Shown here one piece after another: positions 6,165 to 13,033 of a DNA stretch of 16,626 bases. This stretch comes from JAWXUC01 sp044432975 (GTDB taxonomy: Bacteria > Pseudomonadota > Alphaproteobacteria > RF32 > CAG-239): the NCBI GenBank assembly GCA_044432975.1, contig JAWXUC010000021.1, forward strand, positions 1-16,626, written 5' to 3'. Made by a program: the position numbers and the translations under genes. The notes under the pieces are model-generated. The model was not told where the DNA came from. It worked only from the letters and a program-made list of their open reading frames with translations, and searched no databases. The first letter of the stretch is position 1; every line of letters begins with the position of its first letter.

Positions 6165-6560
6165 ATGAAAAGAACTAGTTTATTTACAGCATTAACCGCT
6201 GTCTTTTTAGCATCATCAATTAGTGTGAATGCTCAAACAGTAGACCGTCAAGCGAATATGGCGGCAAAAAAATCAGAACGTCAAGCAGCTGTTGAATCTA
6301 AAAAAGCTGAATGGCAAGCAAATATGGCTGAAAAGAAAGCTGAAATGAAATCTAATGCAGAAACTAAAAAAGCAGAAATGAGAGCAAATGCTGATGGACA
6401 ACATCCAGAAGTGAAAGCTAAAATGCAAGCAAATGCAGAGGCTAAAAAATCAGAAGCTAAAACTATGGCAAATGAAAAAAGAGCTGAAGGAAAAGCCGCT
6501 CTTGATTCCAAAAAAGCAGAAAAAAAAGCTCAAATGCAATCAAAAATAAATGCACAATAA
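6165..6560 (+). CDS. Secreted Ala/Lys/Glu-rich repetitive protein
   Basis: AGGAGG precedes the ATG. The 131-residue product starts with a clear Sec signal peptide (MKRTSLFTALTAVFLASSIS, cleavage after VNA near residue 23). The mature part is almost entirely repeats of the type KKAE-x-QANA / KKSEAK, about 11 residues long, with hardly any hydrophobic core: a long solvent-exposed, highly charged helix. No cysteines and no catalytic motif are visible. It would be periplasmic or exported. The same simple composition is seen in periplasmic coiled-coil linkers and some LEA-like stress proteins, but I cannot assign a family. It is followed by a strong terminator and so forms its own unit. Confidence 0.7.
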   Translation: MKRTSLFTALTAVFLASSISVNAQTVDRQANMAAKKSERQAAVESKKAEWQANMAEKKAEMKSNAETKKAEMRANADGQHPEVKAKMQANAEAKKSEAKTMANEKRAEGKAALDSKKAEKKAQMQSKINAQ

Positions 6561-6579
6561 CTTATTTTATCAAATAAAA

Positions 6580-6617
6580 GAAAAGCACTAGATTTATAAA
6601 AACCTAGTGCTTTTTTG
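6580..6617 (+). terminator. Terminator of the secreted repeat protein
   Basis: An 8-bp stem AGCACTAG (6584-6591) / CTAGTGCT (6604-6611), extended by A/T pairs, is followed by a run of T. Confidence 0.85.
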
Positions 6618-6646
6618 TTTAATGGAATTTATTCTATTCCATTAGA

Positions 6647-6736
6647 CTCCCAGTCACCTGAATAAATCGTTTTATTCAACAACCACCTTATCGGACCATT
6701 TTTATTTGTAAGGTCCCAAAATCAATCTTGTGCGTA
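6647..6736. repeat. 90-bp direct repeat, copy 1, with two hairpins
   Basis: This segment matches 7661-7750 at 84 of 90 positions without gaps. It holds two hairpins: GAATAAA (6660-6666) / TTTATTC (6671-6677) and GGACC (6693-6697) / GGTCC (6712-6716). An alternative 5' arm, ACCTTA (6685-6690), can pair with TAAGGT (6709-6714). All six differences between the copies fall outside the stems. The two copies flank exactly one lipoprotein gene, as in a mobile cassette. Function unknown; recombination site or RNA element are both possible. Confidence 0.8.
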
Positions 6737-6865
6737 ATTTGGTCGCTATTCTTATAAAAGATAAAGAAATGAAGTCTTTTCTCCTTATAAATACTTTAAT
6801 GCCTTATCCATCCTACCTCTTACCTAGATTAAAGTTGAGAATTAAAACTTGTATTTTCTAAAACA

Positions 6866-6895
6866 CTTGATATGATTGTCTAAAATAATATCAAG
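6866..6895 (+). promoter_or_regulatory. Inverted repeat upstream of lipoprotein gene, operator or leader hairpin
   Basis: CTTGATAT (6866-6873) and ATATCAAG (6888-6895) are a perfect 8-bp inverted repeat with a 14-base spacer. It ends just before the AAAGG ribosome site of the gene at 6907. It could be a repressor operator or an mRNA hairpin hiding the ribosome site. Confidence 0.45.
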
Positions 6896-6906
6896 AAAGG
6901 TAACTT

Positions 6907-7602
6907 ATGAAGAAGGCTATTTTATATATAACAATTATTTTTATAACCTCTTGTGTTAGAAGTAATTTTAAAGAAATAACGGTGAGCTCATTATCTGAGC
7001 CATCAAATATTGTGTCTAAATATAATTATTGTTACATTGATACTAAATATGATAGAATAGATAAAAGAACTTTATCTTATAAAAATTATAAATCATATAT
7101 AGATATGGCGTTAAAAAATAATGGAATAAAAACAACAAATATCAAATCTAAATCTAATTGTATTATCTTTATTGATTATGGCGTTTCTGAACCAGATGAA
7201 AAAATGTATCTTTCTTCGGACTATGGAGACACTTCTTCTATAAGCACCCGTTACATAGTGAATTACTTTAAGCATTTAACTATGGATGCAAGAAAAACAA
7301 ATGGTGAGCAGTTGTGGATAGTTGATGCAAGAACAGCAGGGGCATCAGGAGAGTTGTCTGAATCTTTCCCATATCTATTATCTGTTGCTAGCCAAAAGAT
7401 AAAAAAAGTTAGTAATAATTCAGAGCAATTTATAATGAGAGACAATGATCCCAATGTTATTAGATATAGCACTATTCCAGAAAATGATGAATTTACTTCT
7501 GATAAGGCTGAGAAATATTCAGTAAATTATGAAGAAAGCTCTGTAACTGGGCAATTATCATATATGTGGAAAAGCATTAAAAAGATTTTTTGCGGTAATT
7601 AA
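6907..7602 (+). CDS. Lipoprotein, DUF4136-like pattern
   Basis: This is a 231-residue protein with a short lipoprotein signal and lipobox ITSC, so Cys16 would be lipidated and the protein anchored to the inner or outer membrane facing the periplasm. The body shows the alternating pattern of DUF4136-type lipoproteins: a helix NYKSYIDMALKNNGIKTT, a strand SNCIIFIDYGVSE, a later strand GEQLWIVDARTAGASG, then the helix FPYLLSVASQKI. I am fairly sure of lipidation and only moderately sure of the fold. The gene stands alone between two 90-bp repeats (6647-6736, 7661-7750), with an inverted repeat before its ribosome site. The repeats suggest it moved or was duplicated as a unit. Confidence 0.75.
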   Translation: MKKAILYITIIFITSCVRSNFKEITVSSLSEPSNIVSKYNYCYIDTKYDRIDKRTLSYKNYKSYIDMALKNNGIKTTNIKSKSNCIIFIDYGVSEPDEKMYLSSDYGDTSSISTRYIVNYFKHLTMDARKTNGEQLWIVDARTAGASGELSESFPYLLSVASQKIKKVSNNSEQFIMRDNDPNVIRYSTIPENDEFTSDKAEKYSVNYEESSVTGQLSYMWKSIKKIFCGN

Positions 7603-7660
7603 ATTTATCTAATCTAGACTAGAAGGATGGGGTTTGTTTTTTCAAATTACCACATCTTTT

Positions 7661-7750
7661 CTCCCAGTCACCTGAATAAATCGCTTTATTCAATCACCAC
7701 CTTAGCGGACCATTTTTATTTGTAAGGTCCAAAAATCAAACTTGTGCGTA
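7661..7750. repeat. 90-bp direct repeat, copy 2, with two hairpins
   Basis: Second copy of the element at 6647-6736 with the same orientation and length. The stems GAATAAA/TTTATTC and GGACC/GGTCC are unchanged. It ends 10 bases before the stop codon of the serine recombinase gene, which makes a link between this repeat and that recombinase worth testing. Confidence 0.8.
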
Positions 7751-7760
7751 GTTTTTTAAC

Positions 7761-8309
7761 TTATTTCTTTATATATGAATAAACAGTTGGTCTTGATAGT
7801 CCGAATTTGCGAGCAATCTCGGCTATTTTAATACCTTTAGTGTAAAGAGCATTTAGTTCTTCAACTTGTTCTGATGATAGTTTATTTTTACCACCTTTGA
7901 ACTTTCCTTTTGCTTTAGCAATGGCAACTCCTTCTCTAACTCTCTGATTTATTAGTTCTCGCTCCAAAGTTGATACTGCAGCAAGCATTGTCATCATCAA
8001 TTCTTGATAAGGGTCATTCTTATCTGGAGCAAATGTTAGATTTTCTTTATGAAACATAATCTTTGCACCTTTATTAGTAATCTCTTCAACAATGTTTAAG
8101 AGGTCTTTGGTATTTCTGGCAAGCCTATCCATAGAGTGAACATTGATAGTGTCGCCACCTCTAATATTTAATAACATAGCTTCTAATTGAGGACGCTCTC
8201 TATTTTTGCCAGATAATTTATCTTCATATTCTCGGTCGCACTCAATATCAAGTAATTGACGTTCTGTTGATTGAATAATTGTAGAAACCCTTTTATAGTT
8301 AAAAATCAT
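7761..8309 (-). CDS. Small serine recombinase (resolvase/invertase family)
   Basis: This 182-residue protein has the standard length and order of the Hin/resolvase group. The N-terminal catalytic domain has YKRVS with nucleophile Ser9, then INVHSMDRLARNTKDLL with the conserved Asp-Arg-Leu-Ala-Arg. A long E helix (MMTMLAAVSTLERELINQRV) and a C-terminal helix-turn-helix (143-182) follow. It should be an active DNA recombinase cutting at short inverted or direct crossover sites. AGGAG lies before the ATG. Upstream are repeated TTTACAC boxes that may be its res/operator site; downstream, 10 bases past the stop, is a 90-bp repeat with hairpins. A remnant of a related recombinase lies at 2586-2711. 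It may resolve dimers of a replicating form of the island or move the cargo next to it. Confidence 0.88.
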   Translation of the reverse strand: MIFNYKRVSTIIQSTERQLLDIECDREYEDKLSGKNRERPQLEAMLLNIRGGDTINVHSMDRLARNTKDLLNIVEEITNKGAKIMFHKENLTFAPDKNDPYQELMMTMLAAVSTLERELINQRVREGVAIAKAKGKFKGGKNKLSSEQVEELNALYTKGIKIAEIARKFGLSRPTVYSYIKK

Positions 8310-8325
8310 TTGTAAAACTCCTATT

Positions 8326-8445
8326 GTGTAAAGTTATCTCTAATGTTGTTTTTACAATATCCAGAAAGTGTAAGAAAGTCAAGTATTTTATGTTAGATTT
8401 TACACTTTTTTATTGTTTAAGTCTAACTACTGTTCAATTTTACAC
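8326..8445. promoter_or_regulatory. Repeated TTTACAC boxes upstream of the recombinase
   Basis: The heptamer TTTACAC occurs at 8399-8405 and 8439-8445. Its complement GTGTAAA is at 8326-8332, GTGTAAG is at 8368-8374, and TTTACAA is at 8351-8357. Small resolvases bind several inverted 12-bp half sites upstream of their own gene, so this could be the res site and autoregulatory operator; binding by another island regulator is the alternative. The rest of 8310-8606 is AT-rich leader without a gene. Confidence 0.45.
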
Positions 8446-8606
8446 AATTTCACTACAAATCGCTTATAATAATTATAAATTGAAAACTTTTTAACACTCC
8501 TCTTGAAAATTTTAACTCTGCTCATATTTAGTTTCTATGAAAATTGACACTAATTTAAGTCAAATTCATAATAAAATAACACTTTTTTAAGTTTAGGAGA
8601 ACAAAA

Positions 8607-9086
8607 ATGAGTAATGAAGTAAAACCAAATCAAAGCTTTGAGAATAAAAAATCAAGCATTGAGTATATGCCATACAATGAAGTTGAAGCAAAAGTATCAA
8701 AAGAGAAAAGCAAATTAGAAGCAACTCGTGATAACATCTATAAATCAATATTAAAAAATGAAACCATCATCAAAGGTGGTGGCAATCTAAACGCTTTAAC
8801 AAGAATTATCAAAGAAGACAAAGGATATAAATTGATTACACTCCGAGTTGGCACAAAACCAATTCACAAAATGGTAGTTGATGTAAGACATAAAGATTTA
8901 GATATCTTATCTGATTTAAAGTCAAAAACAAAATCAGGAGAATTTGATGCAATGATAAGAGATTACTTCTCAAAACCATCAAAAAGAAAAGTAAAATCTC
9001 CAACCTCTGAAAAATCACTTCCCCCAGAACTAAGTATGAATTACAACTCTTATGAAGAAACCTCAAAGAGTAAGTTTAAGAAATAA
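8607..9086 (+). CDS. Hypothetical basic protein
   Basis: This is a 159-residue protein with AGGAG before the ATG. It is lysine-rich and hydrophilic. The first ~50 residues look helical and the last ~35 (SKPSKRKVKSPTSEKSLPPE and onward) look disordered. The middle, GYKLITLRVGTKPIHKMVVDVRHKDLDILSDLKSK, reads as two beta strands and a helix with a basic face, compatible with nucleic-acid binding, but I recognise no family. No signal peptide or membrane segment. It starts divergently from the serine recombinase across 297 bases containing the TTTACAC boxes, so the two genes may share regulation; an accessory role in recombination or replication is a guess. Confidence 0.6.
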   Translation: MSNEVKPNQSFENKKSSIEYMPYNEVEAKVSKEKSKLEATRDNIYKSILKNETIIKGGGNLNALTRIIKEDKGYKLITLRVGTKPIHKMVVDVRHKDLDILSDLKSKTKSGEFDAMIRDYFSKPSKRKVKSPTSEKSLPPELSMNYNSYEETSKSKFKK

Positions 9087-9102
9087 ACATATATAGAAAA
9101 AA

Positions 9103-9131
9103 CTTGACAAATTAAACTATTAGTTGTAAGT
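9103..9131 (+). promoter_or_regulatory. Weak candidate promoter before the MuF-like gene
   Basis: TTGACA (9103-9108) is a perfect -35, followed after 17 bases by TAAGTT, a poor -10. A second TTGACA lies at 9163-9168. Transcripts from the first site would run into the intrinsic terminator at 9173-9203, about 35 bases before the gene at 9238. Confidence 0.3.
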
Positions 9132-9172
9132 TGTTTTTAGTCAACAGGATAATTGTATCTATTTGACATTTC

Positions 9173-9203
9173 AAAGCTCTGCTTATTTGCAGGGCTTTTT
9201 TTT
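9173..9203 (+). terminator. Intrinsic terminator ahead of the MuF-like gene
   Basis: AGCTCTGC (9175-9182) pairs with GCAGGGCT (9189-9196, one G-T pair) and is followed by a run of nine T. It ends the upstream gene or a short leader RNA; if the promoter at 9103 is real it would act as an attenuator. It closely resembles the terminator at 10080-10109. Confidence 0.8.
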
Positions 9204-9237
9204 ATATATAAATGAATTTTAGGAGTAAGAAAATAAT

Positions 9238-10077
9238 ATGAATGAAAAAGAAATAGAAGATTTAATGAGATCAGATGCTTATAGATATAATTACCATCCA
9301 GATCATAAAGAAACTCAAGATGCTGTTCGTAACGCTTTTGAAGAAAAATATCCAACAAGATGGTTGCGGAATGATATTTATATTTGGAGAACGAAATCTG
9401 ATGAAAAAGTTAGAAGTTCTCACGCTCAAAGGGATGGAAAAACTTTTTATTGGGATAACCCACCTGAAGGAGGGCATCCTGGAGAGGCTTATAATTGTAG
9501 ATGTGTAGCTGAGGGTGTTTGGGAAGAACGAAATTCTAGTAAAGAAAAAGAAGCAGAAATGTGGAAAAAAGAACAAGAAAGACAAAAAAGAGAAAAAGAT
9601 AATCTTATTTCTGAAATAGAAAAAGCATACCAAGAGCTTGATGATATTACACTTAAAATAGATGCTGATAATGAGGCTATAAATCAATTAAATGAAGAAC
9701 TAAGCGAGAAAAAAGAAGAGTTAATTGAACTTTATGCTAGAATTAAAGAGGTTGCAATACAAGGAGGTCTTGACGGTGCAGAAGGAGCAAATGAAAAAAC
9801 AGGAGATATTGCTTCGCTTTTAGAAATTGTTCTTAATAAAGAAGGAATAAGTCAAGCAAACACTATCGTTGGAACGGCTGCTGGAGCTGTTGGTGTCGCT
9901 ATTGCTGAATACAATGCACTTGAAAGTCAAATAAAAAGTTTGAAAAAAGAGCTAAAAACGATTGAAAAGCAAATAAAAGAGAAAAGTGCATCTGTAGAGA
10001 AATTAAATGTACAAAAAGAAGAGTTGATAAAGAAAATTGAAGAACTTGAGAAAAAACTTGCATTTGGAAAGGAATAA
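9238..10077 (+). CDS. Stand-alone phage MuF/minor-head-type domain with coiled-coil tail
   Basis: This is a 279-residue protein with a Shine-Dalgarno-like TAGGAG about 12 bases before the ATG. Residues ~40-92 carry the signature of the phage Mu gpF / SPP1 gp7 minor head protein domain: IYIWRTKSDEKVRSSHAQRD, then PPEGGHPGEAYNCRC (75-89) with its conserved His, PG and CxC. Residues ~103-170 and ~225-275 are strongly heptad-like coiled coils. A Gly/Ala-rich hydrophobic segment (209-222, TIVGTAAGAVGVAI) between them could be a membrane-active hairpin. In phages this domain sits in a much larger protein beside portal and capsid genes; none are here. It may be a domesticated or satellite capsid-interference factor, or a MuF-type polymorphic effector. 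Similar terminators on both sides make the gene a self-contained unit. Confidence 0.65.
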   Translation: MNEKEIEDLMRSDAYRYNYHPDHKETQDAVRNAFEEKYPTRWLRNDIYIWRTKSDEKVRSSHAQRDGKTFYWDNPPEGGHPGEAYNCRCVAEGVWEERNSSKEKEAEMWKKEQERQKREKDNLISEIEKAYQELDDITLKIDADNEAINQLNEELSEKKEELIELYARIKEVAIQGGLDGAEGANEKTGDIASLLEIVLNKEGISQANTIVGTAAGAVGVAIAEYNALESQIKSLKKELKTIEKQIKEKSASVEKLNVQKEELIKKIEELEKKLAFGKE

Positions 10078-10079
10078 TA

Positions 10080-10109
10080 AAAAGCTCTGTTTATTGCAGA
10101 GCTTTTTTC
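10080..10109. terminator. Convergent terminator between MuF-like and membrane-protein genes
   Basis: AGCTCTG (10083-10089) pairs with CAGAGCT (10097-10103), with A and T runs on both sides, so it can work on both strands. It overlaps the last codons of the minus-strand membrane protein. Confidence 0.8.
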
Positions 10110-10699
10110 TTTTTGTAATAAACACATTGAAAAATTGGTATTATAATATAGAAAACACTTGCTATTATAGTTAAGGTAATTGGGTTTGTATTCAAAAATA
10201 ACCTTAATAAAAAAGGAAATGTAAAAATAAGTGCAGCTAAAAACCAAAAACACCATTTTTCTTTTGTTATTTGCCAAACATCTTTTACGTTTACTTTATT
10301 ATCTTTAATTAGCATAGGCATCAGTATATTTAGTCTTGTAAAAAAATACAAAGCAAAAATAGATGCACATATCTTAAAAAGAATATGAGTGTTAAAGTAT
10401 AATAAAGCAATATAAGGTATAAATGCTATAAAAACTATTCCAAGCTGTAAAAAGAAAAATCTGAAAAACATTTTTAATGATTTTTTTATGCTCAGTTCAT
10501 TTGTTAATAATTGTTGATATATTAGTATGGTCAAAAGATACTCTATAAAGTTTAATGAATATGTGATTGATAAATGATTTATATTTAATTTTTTCAATCC
10601 ATACATATTAAAAAAGTCAATTGTCCAAATTGCCATAGCAAATAACAATATTTGTTTATGCAAAAATGTTTTAAGTGTTTCTTTCAATAAACTAATCAT
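10091..10699 (-). CDS. Six-helix integral membrane protein, unknown
   Basis: I take the ATG at 10697-10699, 5 bases after GGAG, over the one five codons upstream that overlaps it. The product is 202 residues, with about six hydrophobic helices, beginning around ILLFAMAIWTIDFFNMYGL and ending with ITLTIIASVFYIIIPIFQCVYY, and a Lys-rich tail. The central pattern (FFTRLNILMPMLIKDNKVNV, then VWQITKEKW) is seen in several DUF families of inner-membrane proteins, but I cannot assign one. It is convergent with the MuF-like gene and lies downstream of nothing on its own strand, so it is monocistronic. Role unknown; immunity to a neighbouring membrane-active protein is only a guess. Confidence 0.6.
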   Translation of the reverse strand: MISLLKETLKTFLHKQILLFAMAIWTIDFFNMYGLKKLNINHLSITYSLNFIEYLLTILIYQQLLTNELSIKKSLKMFFRFFFLQLGIVFIAFIPYIALLYFNTHILFKICASIFALYFFTRLNILMPMLIKDNKVNVKDVWQITKEKWCFWFLAALIFTFPFLLRLFLNTNPITLTIIASVFYIIIPIFQCVYYKKKKALQ

Positions 10700-10771
10700 T
10701 TCATCTCCAATCATTATTTTAGAGTTTATCTGATTTAATTAAAAAATCAAATATAAAAGAATGGGAAGGCA

Positions 10772-12823
10772 TTAAACCCTAGGTGTCAGTTTAAGTTTGT
10801 TTGACTTTCTTGGGGTCCTTGGTTTTGATGGTTGTATTTTTAATACTTCAATTGAATAGTCGGTCTGATTTTTATCATATAAGAAGTGAGGTAGGCATTT
10901 TACAAGTTCTGGATATTGAATCTTTTTAATTTCTTTGTACAAGTCTTTAATATCTAAGCCTTTGTTATAAATTCTTTGCCCAACTCCTTTATTGACCCAA
11001 CCACAAATCTGATTTTGAATTTCTGCAGTGATTTTCTTTTCAACGCATTTGGTTTCAAATGTATGACGAAAGCTGTGAAAAACTTTTTTCTTTGAGGTAA
11101 TATCTATTTTATCTAAATACCTGCCAAACCATTTTAAGACCATAGAAGAATATCTGTTATTCTCTGTCCACGTTAAAGTGTGAAAAATCCGCCCCTTGGT
11201 GTATTTTCTAACTTCTTCTACAAAATCTATAAACCCTAATCCTAATATAACAGGGTGAATGGGGACAAATCTTTCTGATTGTCTGTTTTTGATAAATTTT
11301 TCATCATCATCGTCATTGATATAAAAACACCAAACATTGTTTCTTTTAAGTAATTTATTTTATAATATTTAGTTATTTTTGTGAAGGATTTTGTTTTTTG
11401 AATTTGACTTTTTGATGCAAGCTAGTAGGCTCTAGCTAAAGAAAAAAGTCAAAGAGCAAAAAACAAAAGACGAGCAAAAAATAAGTTAATATTGTAAAAT
11501 AAATTACTCTATATCGCCAACTTTAAGCTGACAAATCTCTCCTGCCCTTGCTCCTGAGTATAAGGCAATAAGTGGAACCCAAAATTTTGCAAATGTGGAA
11601 TTATCATATCTACTAGGATAAGTTGCAGGATTAAAAATCTTTATCAATTCTTCTGGTTCAAACAAATCTCTATAAGCTTTGTCATCTTTTTTAGGAACGA
11701 TGATATATTTTTTCATATTGACATCTAAAACATCATTCTCAAAGGCATAGTTTAAGAAATCTCCTAATAAAATTAGATATTCTTTAATAGAGCTCATAGA
11801 TAAAGTTCCATTTGCCCCTCTTTCTAAAAAATCTGAAGATTTAGCAAACCTGCCTTTTGTTCTTTTCCAATTTTTAGGAATACACTGAATGTCATAAGAC
11901 ACCTTTTTCAAATCATCTGCAGTAATACTCTCAATTGTTCTTCTTTTCATTAAATCAAAGAGAACAGAAAGTTTGTATTTGTACTCTTTAATGGTTGAGC
12001 CAGAAACTCCACTTGTCATTTTTTTCAATTCAAAGTCTTTATATAATGTGGTCCAAAGAGTTTTAAGCTTTGGCTTTGCAAGCATTTTCTCGGTTTCTTT
12101 AGCTCCATATGCAGCTAATAGTTTGTTTATTAGTGGTGGAGTAATTCCTATTTGAGATTCTGGAACGTTCTTTTGAATGTTATCAAAGTATGTAGAGTAA
12201 TAGTCTTCAACTTGTCTAAGTTTTCTAACATAATCTAAAAACCAACGGTCTTGCTCAACAGATTTGAAGTTTTTTGAAGAATATGGAAGGTTGGTTTGTC
12301 CTTGAAAAATCTTGTTTATGACGTTTTTAATTTTAATATCAAGCCCTGGCTGTCTTCTCCACCATTGCAGATAATCTAAAAAATACCTTGCACCTATAAC
12401 AAAATTAGACTCTTCATAAGAAGTTAAACTCTCTTGATAGATATATCTATCTAAAGAAACGTCATAAAAACCTTTTTGATTGTTTTTAATTTCTGTAAAA
12501 TAGCTGTTTATATAGTCCATTATTTCTTCTAGTCTATGAAGAAGTACATTATCAATGTCTGTTTTTTCAATAGTTATAACAGGATTAGAATCTGTAGAAG
12601 TCTTTGATACTCTCATTTTGGCAATCCTTATAAAATTTATAAATTTATTGATGAAAGCCGATTCTCTAGGATATAGCTGAATCGCTTTATCATAGTCTGA
12701 AGTATGCAAAGAATATCTGAATTCTTTTTTTAATGCAACTAAAATTAAATCTTTTGGGATAGGGATTCGTAGATAAAAAGTATAGTTTCTTCTAATTAAA
12801 CCTGTTTTTTTGTATATGCTCAT
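10772..12823 (-). pseudogene. Tyrosine integrase of the island, split by a palindromic insertion
   Basis: This is a phage-type tyrosine recombinase read toward lower coordinates. I choose the ATG at 12821-12823 because the longer reading runs through the arm repeats; no clear Shine-Dalgarno is seen. The N-terminal part (IYKKTGLIRRNYTFYLRIPI) is typical of these integrases. A SAM-like core domain follows, then the catalytic domain: first Arg in SGARAGEICQL, HSFRHTF (His-x-x-Arg), Trp in place of the usual second His (CGWVNKG, as in Cre), and Tyr in QRIYNKG. The frame stops after KVGDIE at a 161-bp palindrome (11349-11509) and resumes with KRNNVWCFYINDDDDEKF. Removing the palindrome and one TA rejoins the frame. 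The first Arg and the Tyr are now in separate reading frames, so the enzyme is probably inactive. It should have recombined the 20-bp att cores. Confidence 0.88.
11347..11511. mobile_element. 161-bp palindromic MITE-like insertion in the integrase, TA-flanked
   Basis: 11349-11428 and 11429-11508 are imperfect inverted copies around a centre at 11428.5. The outer ~15 bp (AGTAATTTATTTTA against its complement) are almost perfect, with long matches inside and an AGCTAG/CTAGCT apex. TA lies on each side (11347-11348, 11510-11511). Deleting the insert with one TA (163 bases) joins GGC GAT ATA to AAA AGA AAC in frame, so TA was the target duplication. TA targeting and no coding capacity fit a MITE mobilised by an IS630/Tc1-type transposase, or a decayed one. 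No second copy is seen in the window. Confidence 0.82.
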
Positions 12824-12842
12824 GATATGTTTTTTATGCCTT

Positions 12843-12868
12843 GATCGTACCAGGGGATCGTACCACCC
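12843..12868. repeat. Integrase arm-type repeats, right end
   Basis: GATCGTACCAGGG (12843-12855) and GATCGTACCACCC (12856-12868) lie head to tail 13 bp apart, between the integrase start and the att core. They match the left-end repeats at 437-463 in sequence, spacing and orientation. Confidence 0.7.
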
Positions 12869-12901
12869 CCCTAAAATTGCCAAAATAATGATTTAAAGCA
12901 C

Positions 12902-12930
12902 AAAAAAATCCTTGAAAAACAAGGATTTAA
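12902..12930 (-). terminator. Island-supplied terminator of tRNA-Val
   Basis: AAATCCTT (12906-12913) pairs with AAGGATTT (12921-12928) around a seven-base loop. Read on the minus strand it is followed by a T run, directly after the tRNA. It lies inside the island, so the element replaces the terminator it displaced (now at 295-332). Confidence 0.8.
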
Positions 12931-12936
12931 AATTCT

Positions 12937-12956
12937 AAATGGTGGGCGATGAGAGA
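12937..12956. repeat. Right att core, within tRNA-Val
   Basis: Identical to 333-352. It covers the encoded CCA, the discriminator, the 3' acceptor strand and part of the T arm, so insertion leaves the tRNA sequence whole. Confidence 0.9.
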
Positions 12957-13015
12957 CTCGAACTCCCGACATCCTCGGTGTAAACGAGGCGCTCTACCAA
13001 CTGAGCTAATCGCCC
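12940..13015 (-). tRNA. tRNA-Val (anticodon UAC)
   Basis: The minus strand folds into a full cloverleaf of 76 bases including an encoded CCA. The acceptor is GGGCGAT (13015-13009) with ATCGCCC (12950-12944), followed by discriminator A. The D arm has AGCTCAGTTGGTAGAGC. The anticodon stem CCTCG/CGAGG encloses loop TTTACAC, so the anticodon is TAC. The T arm has GTTCGAGTC. It is the insertion target of the island, which rebuilds its 3' end. Confidence 0.97.
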
Positions 13016-13033
13016 ATCAGCTGGAATAAAAGA

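Larger units (their letters stand above)
333..12956. mobile_element. 12.6-kb genomic island in tRNA-Val(UAC)
   Basis: The ends are an exact 20-bp direct repeat (333-352 and 12937-12956); the right copy forms the 3' end of an intact tRNA-Val gene. A tyrosine integrase gene lies next to the tRNA, and GATCGTACCA-type tandem repeats lie just inside both ends, as expected for arm-type integrase sites. Cargo includes a HUH Rep, a Panacea-type toxin-antitoxin pair, a serine recombinase, ankyrin, lipoprotein and membrane proteins, and one isolated phage-head-type domain. No conjugation machinery and no set of phage structural genes is present, so it is best called an integrative, possibly satellite or plasmid-like, island. 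The integrase is interrupted, so autonomous excision is doubtful. Recombination between the repeats would release a circle of 12,604 bp. Confidence 0.88.

Noticed and set aside
6281..6511. Open frame opposite the secreted repeat protein
   Set aside because: It is the antisense shadow of the Ala/Lys/Glu repeats and has no start context.
6647..7750. The 90-bp repeats as integron attC sites
   Set aside because: No GTTRRRY/RYYYAAC ends and no integron integrase are present; the nearby recombinase is of the serine type.
11425..11437. GTAGGCTCTAGCT in the palindromic insert resembles GTAGGTTCTAGCT at 16460-16472
   Set aside because: It is a single 12-of-13 match with no extension on either side; the 16460 copy is explained by pairing with CTAGAACC. 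Probably chance.
333..12956. Island as a prophage
   Set aside because: Only one phage-type head domain is present, with no portal, terminase, capsid, tail or lysis genes.
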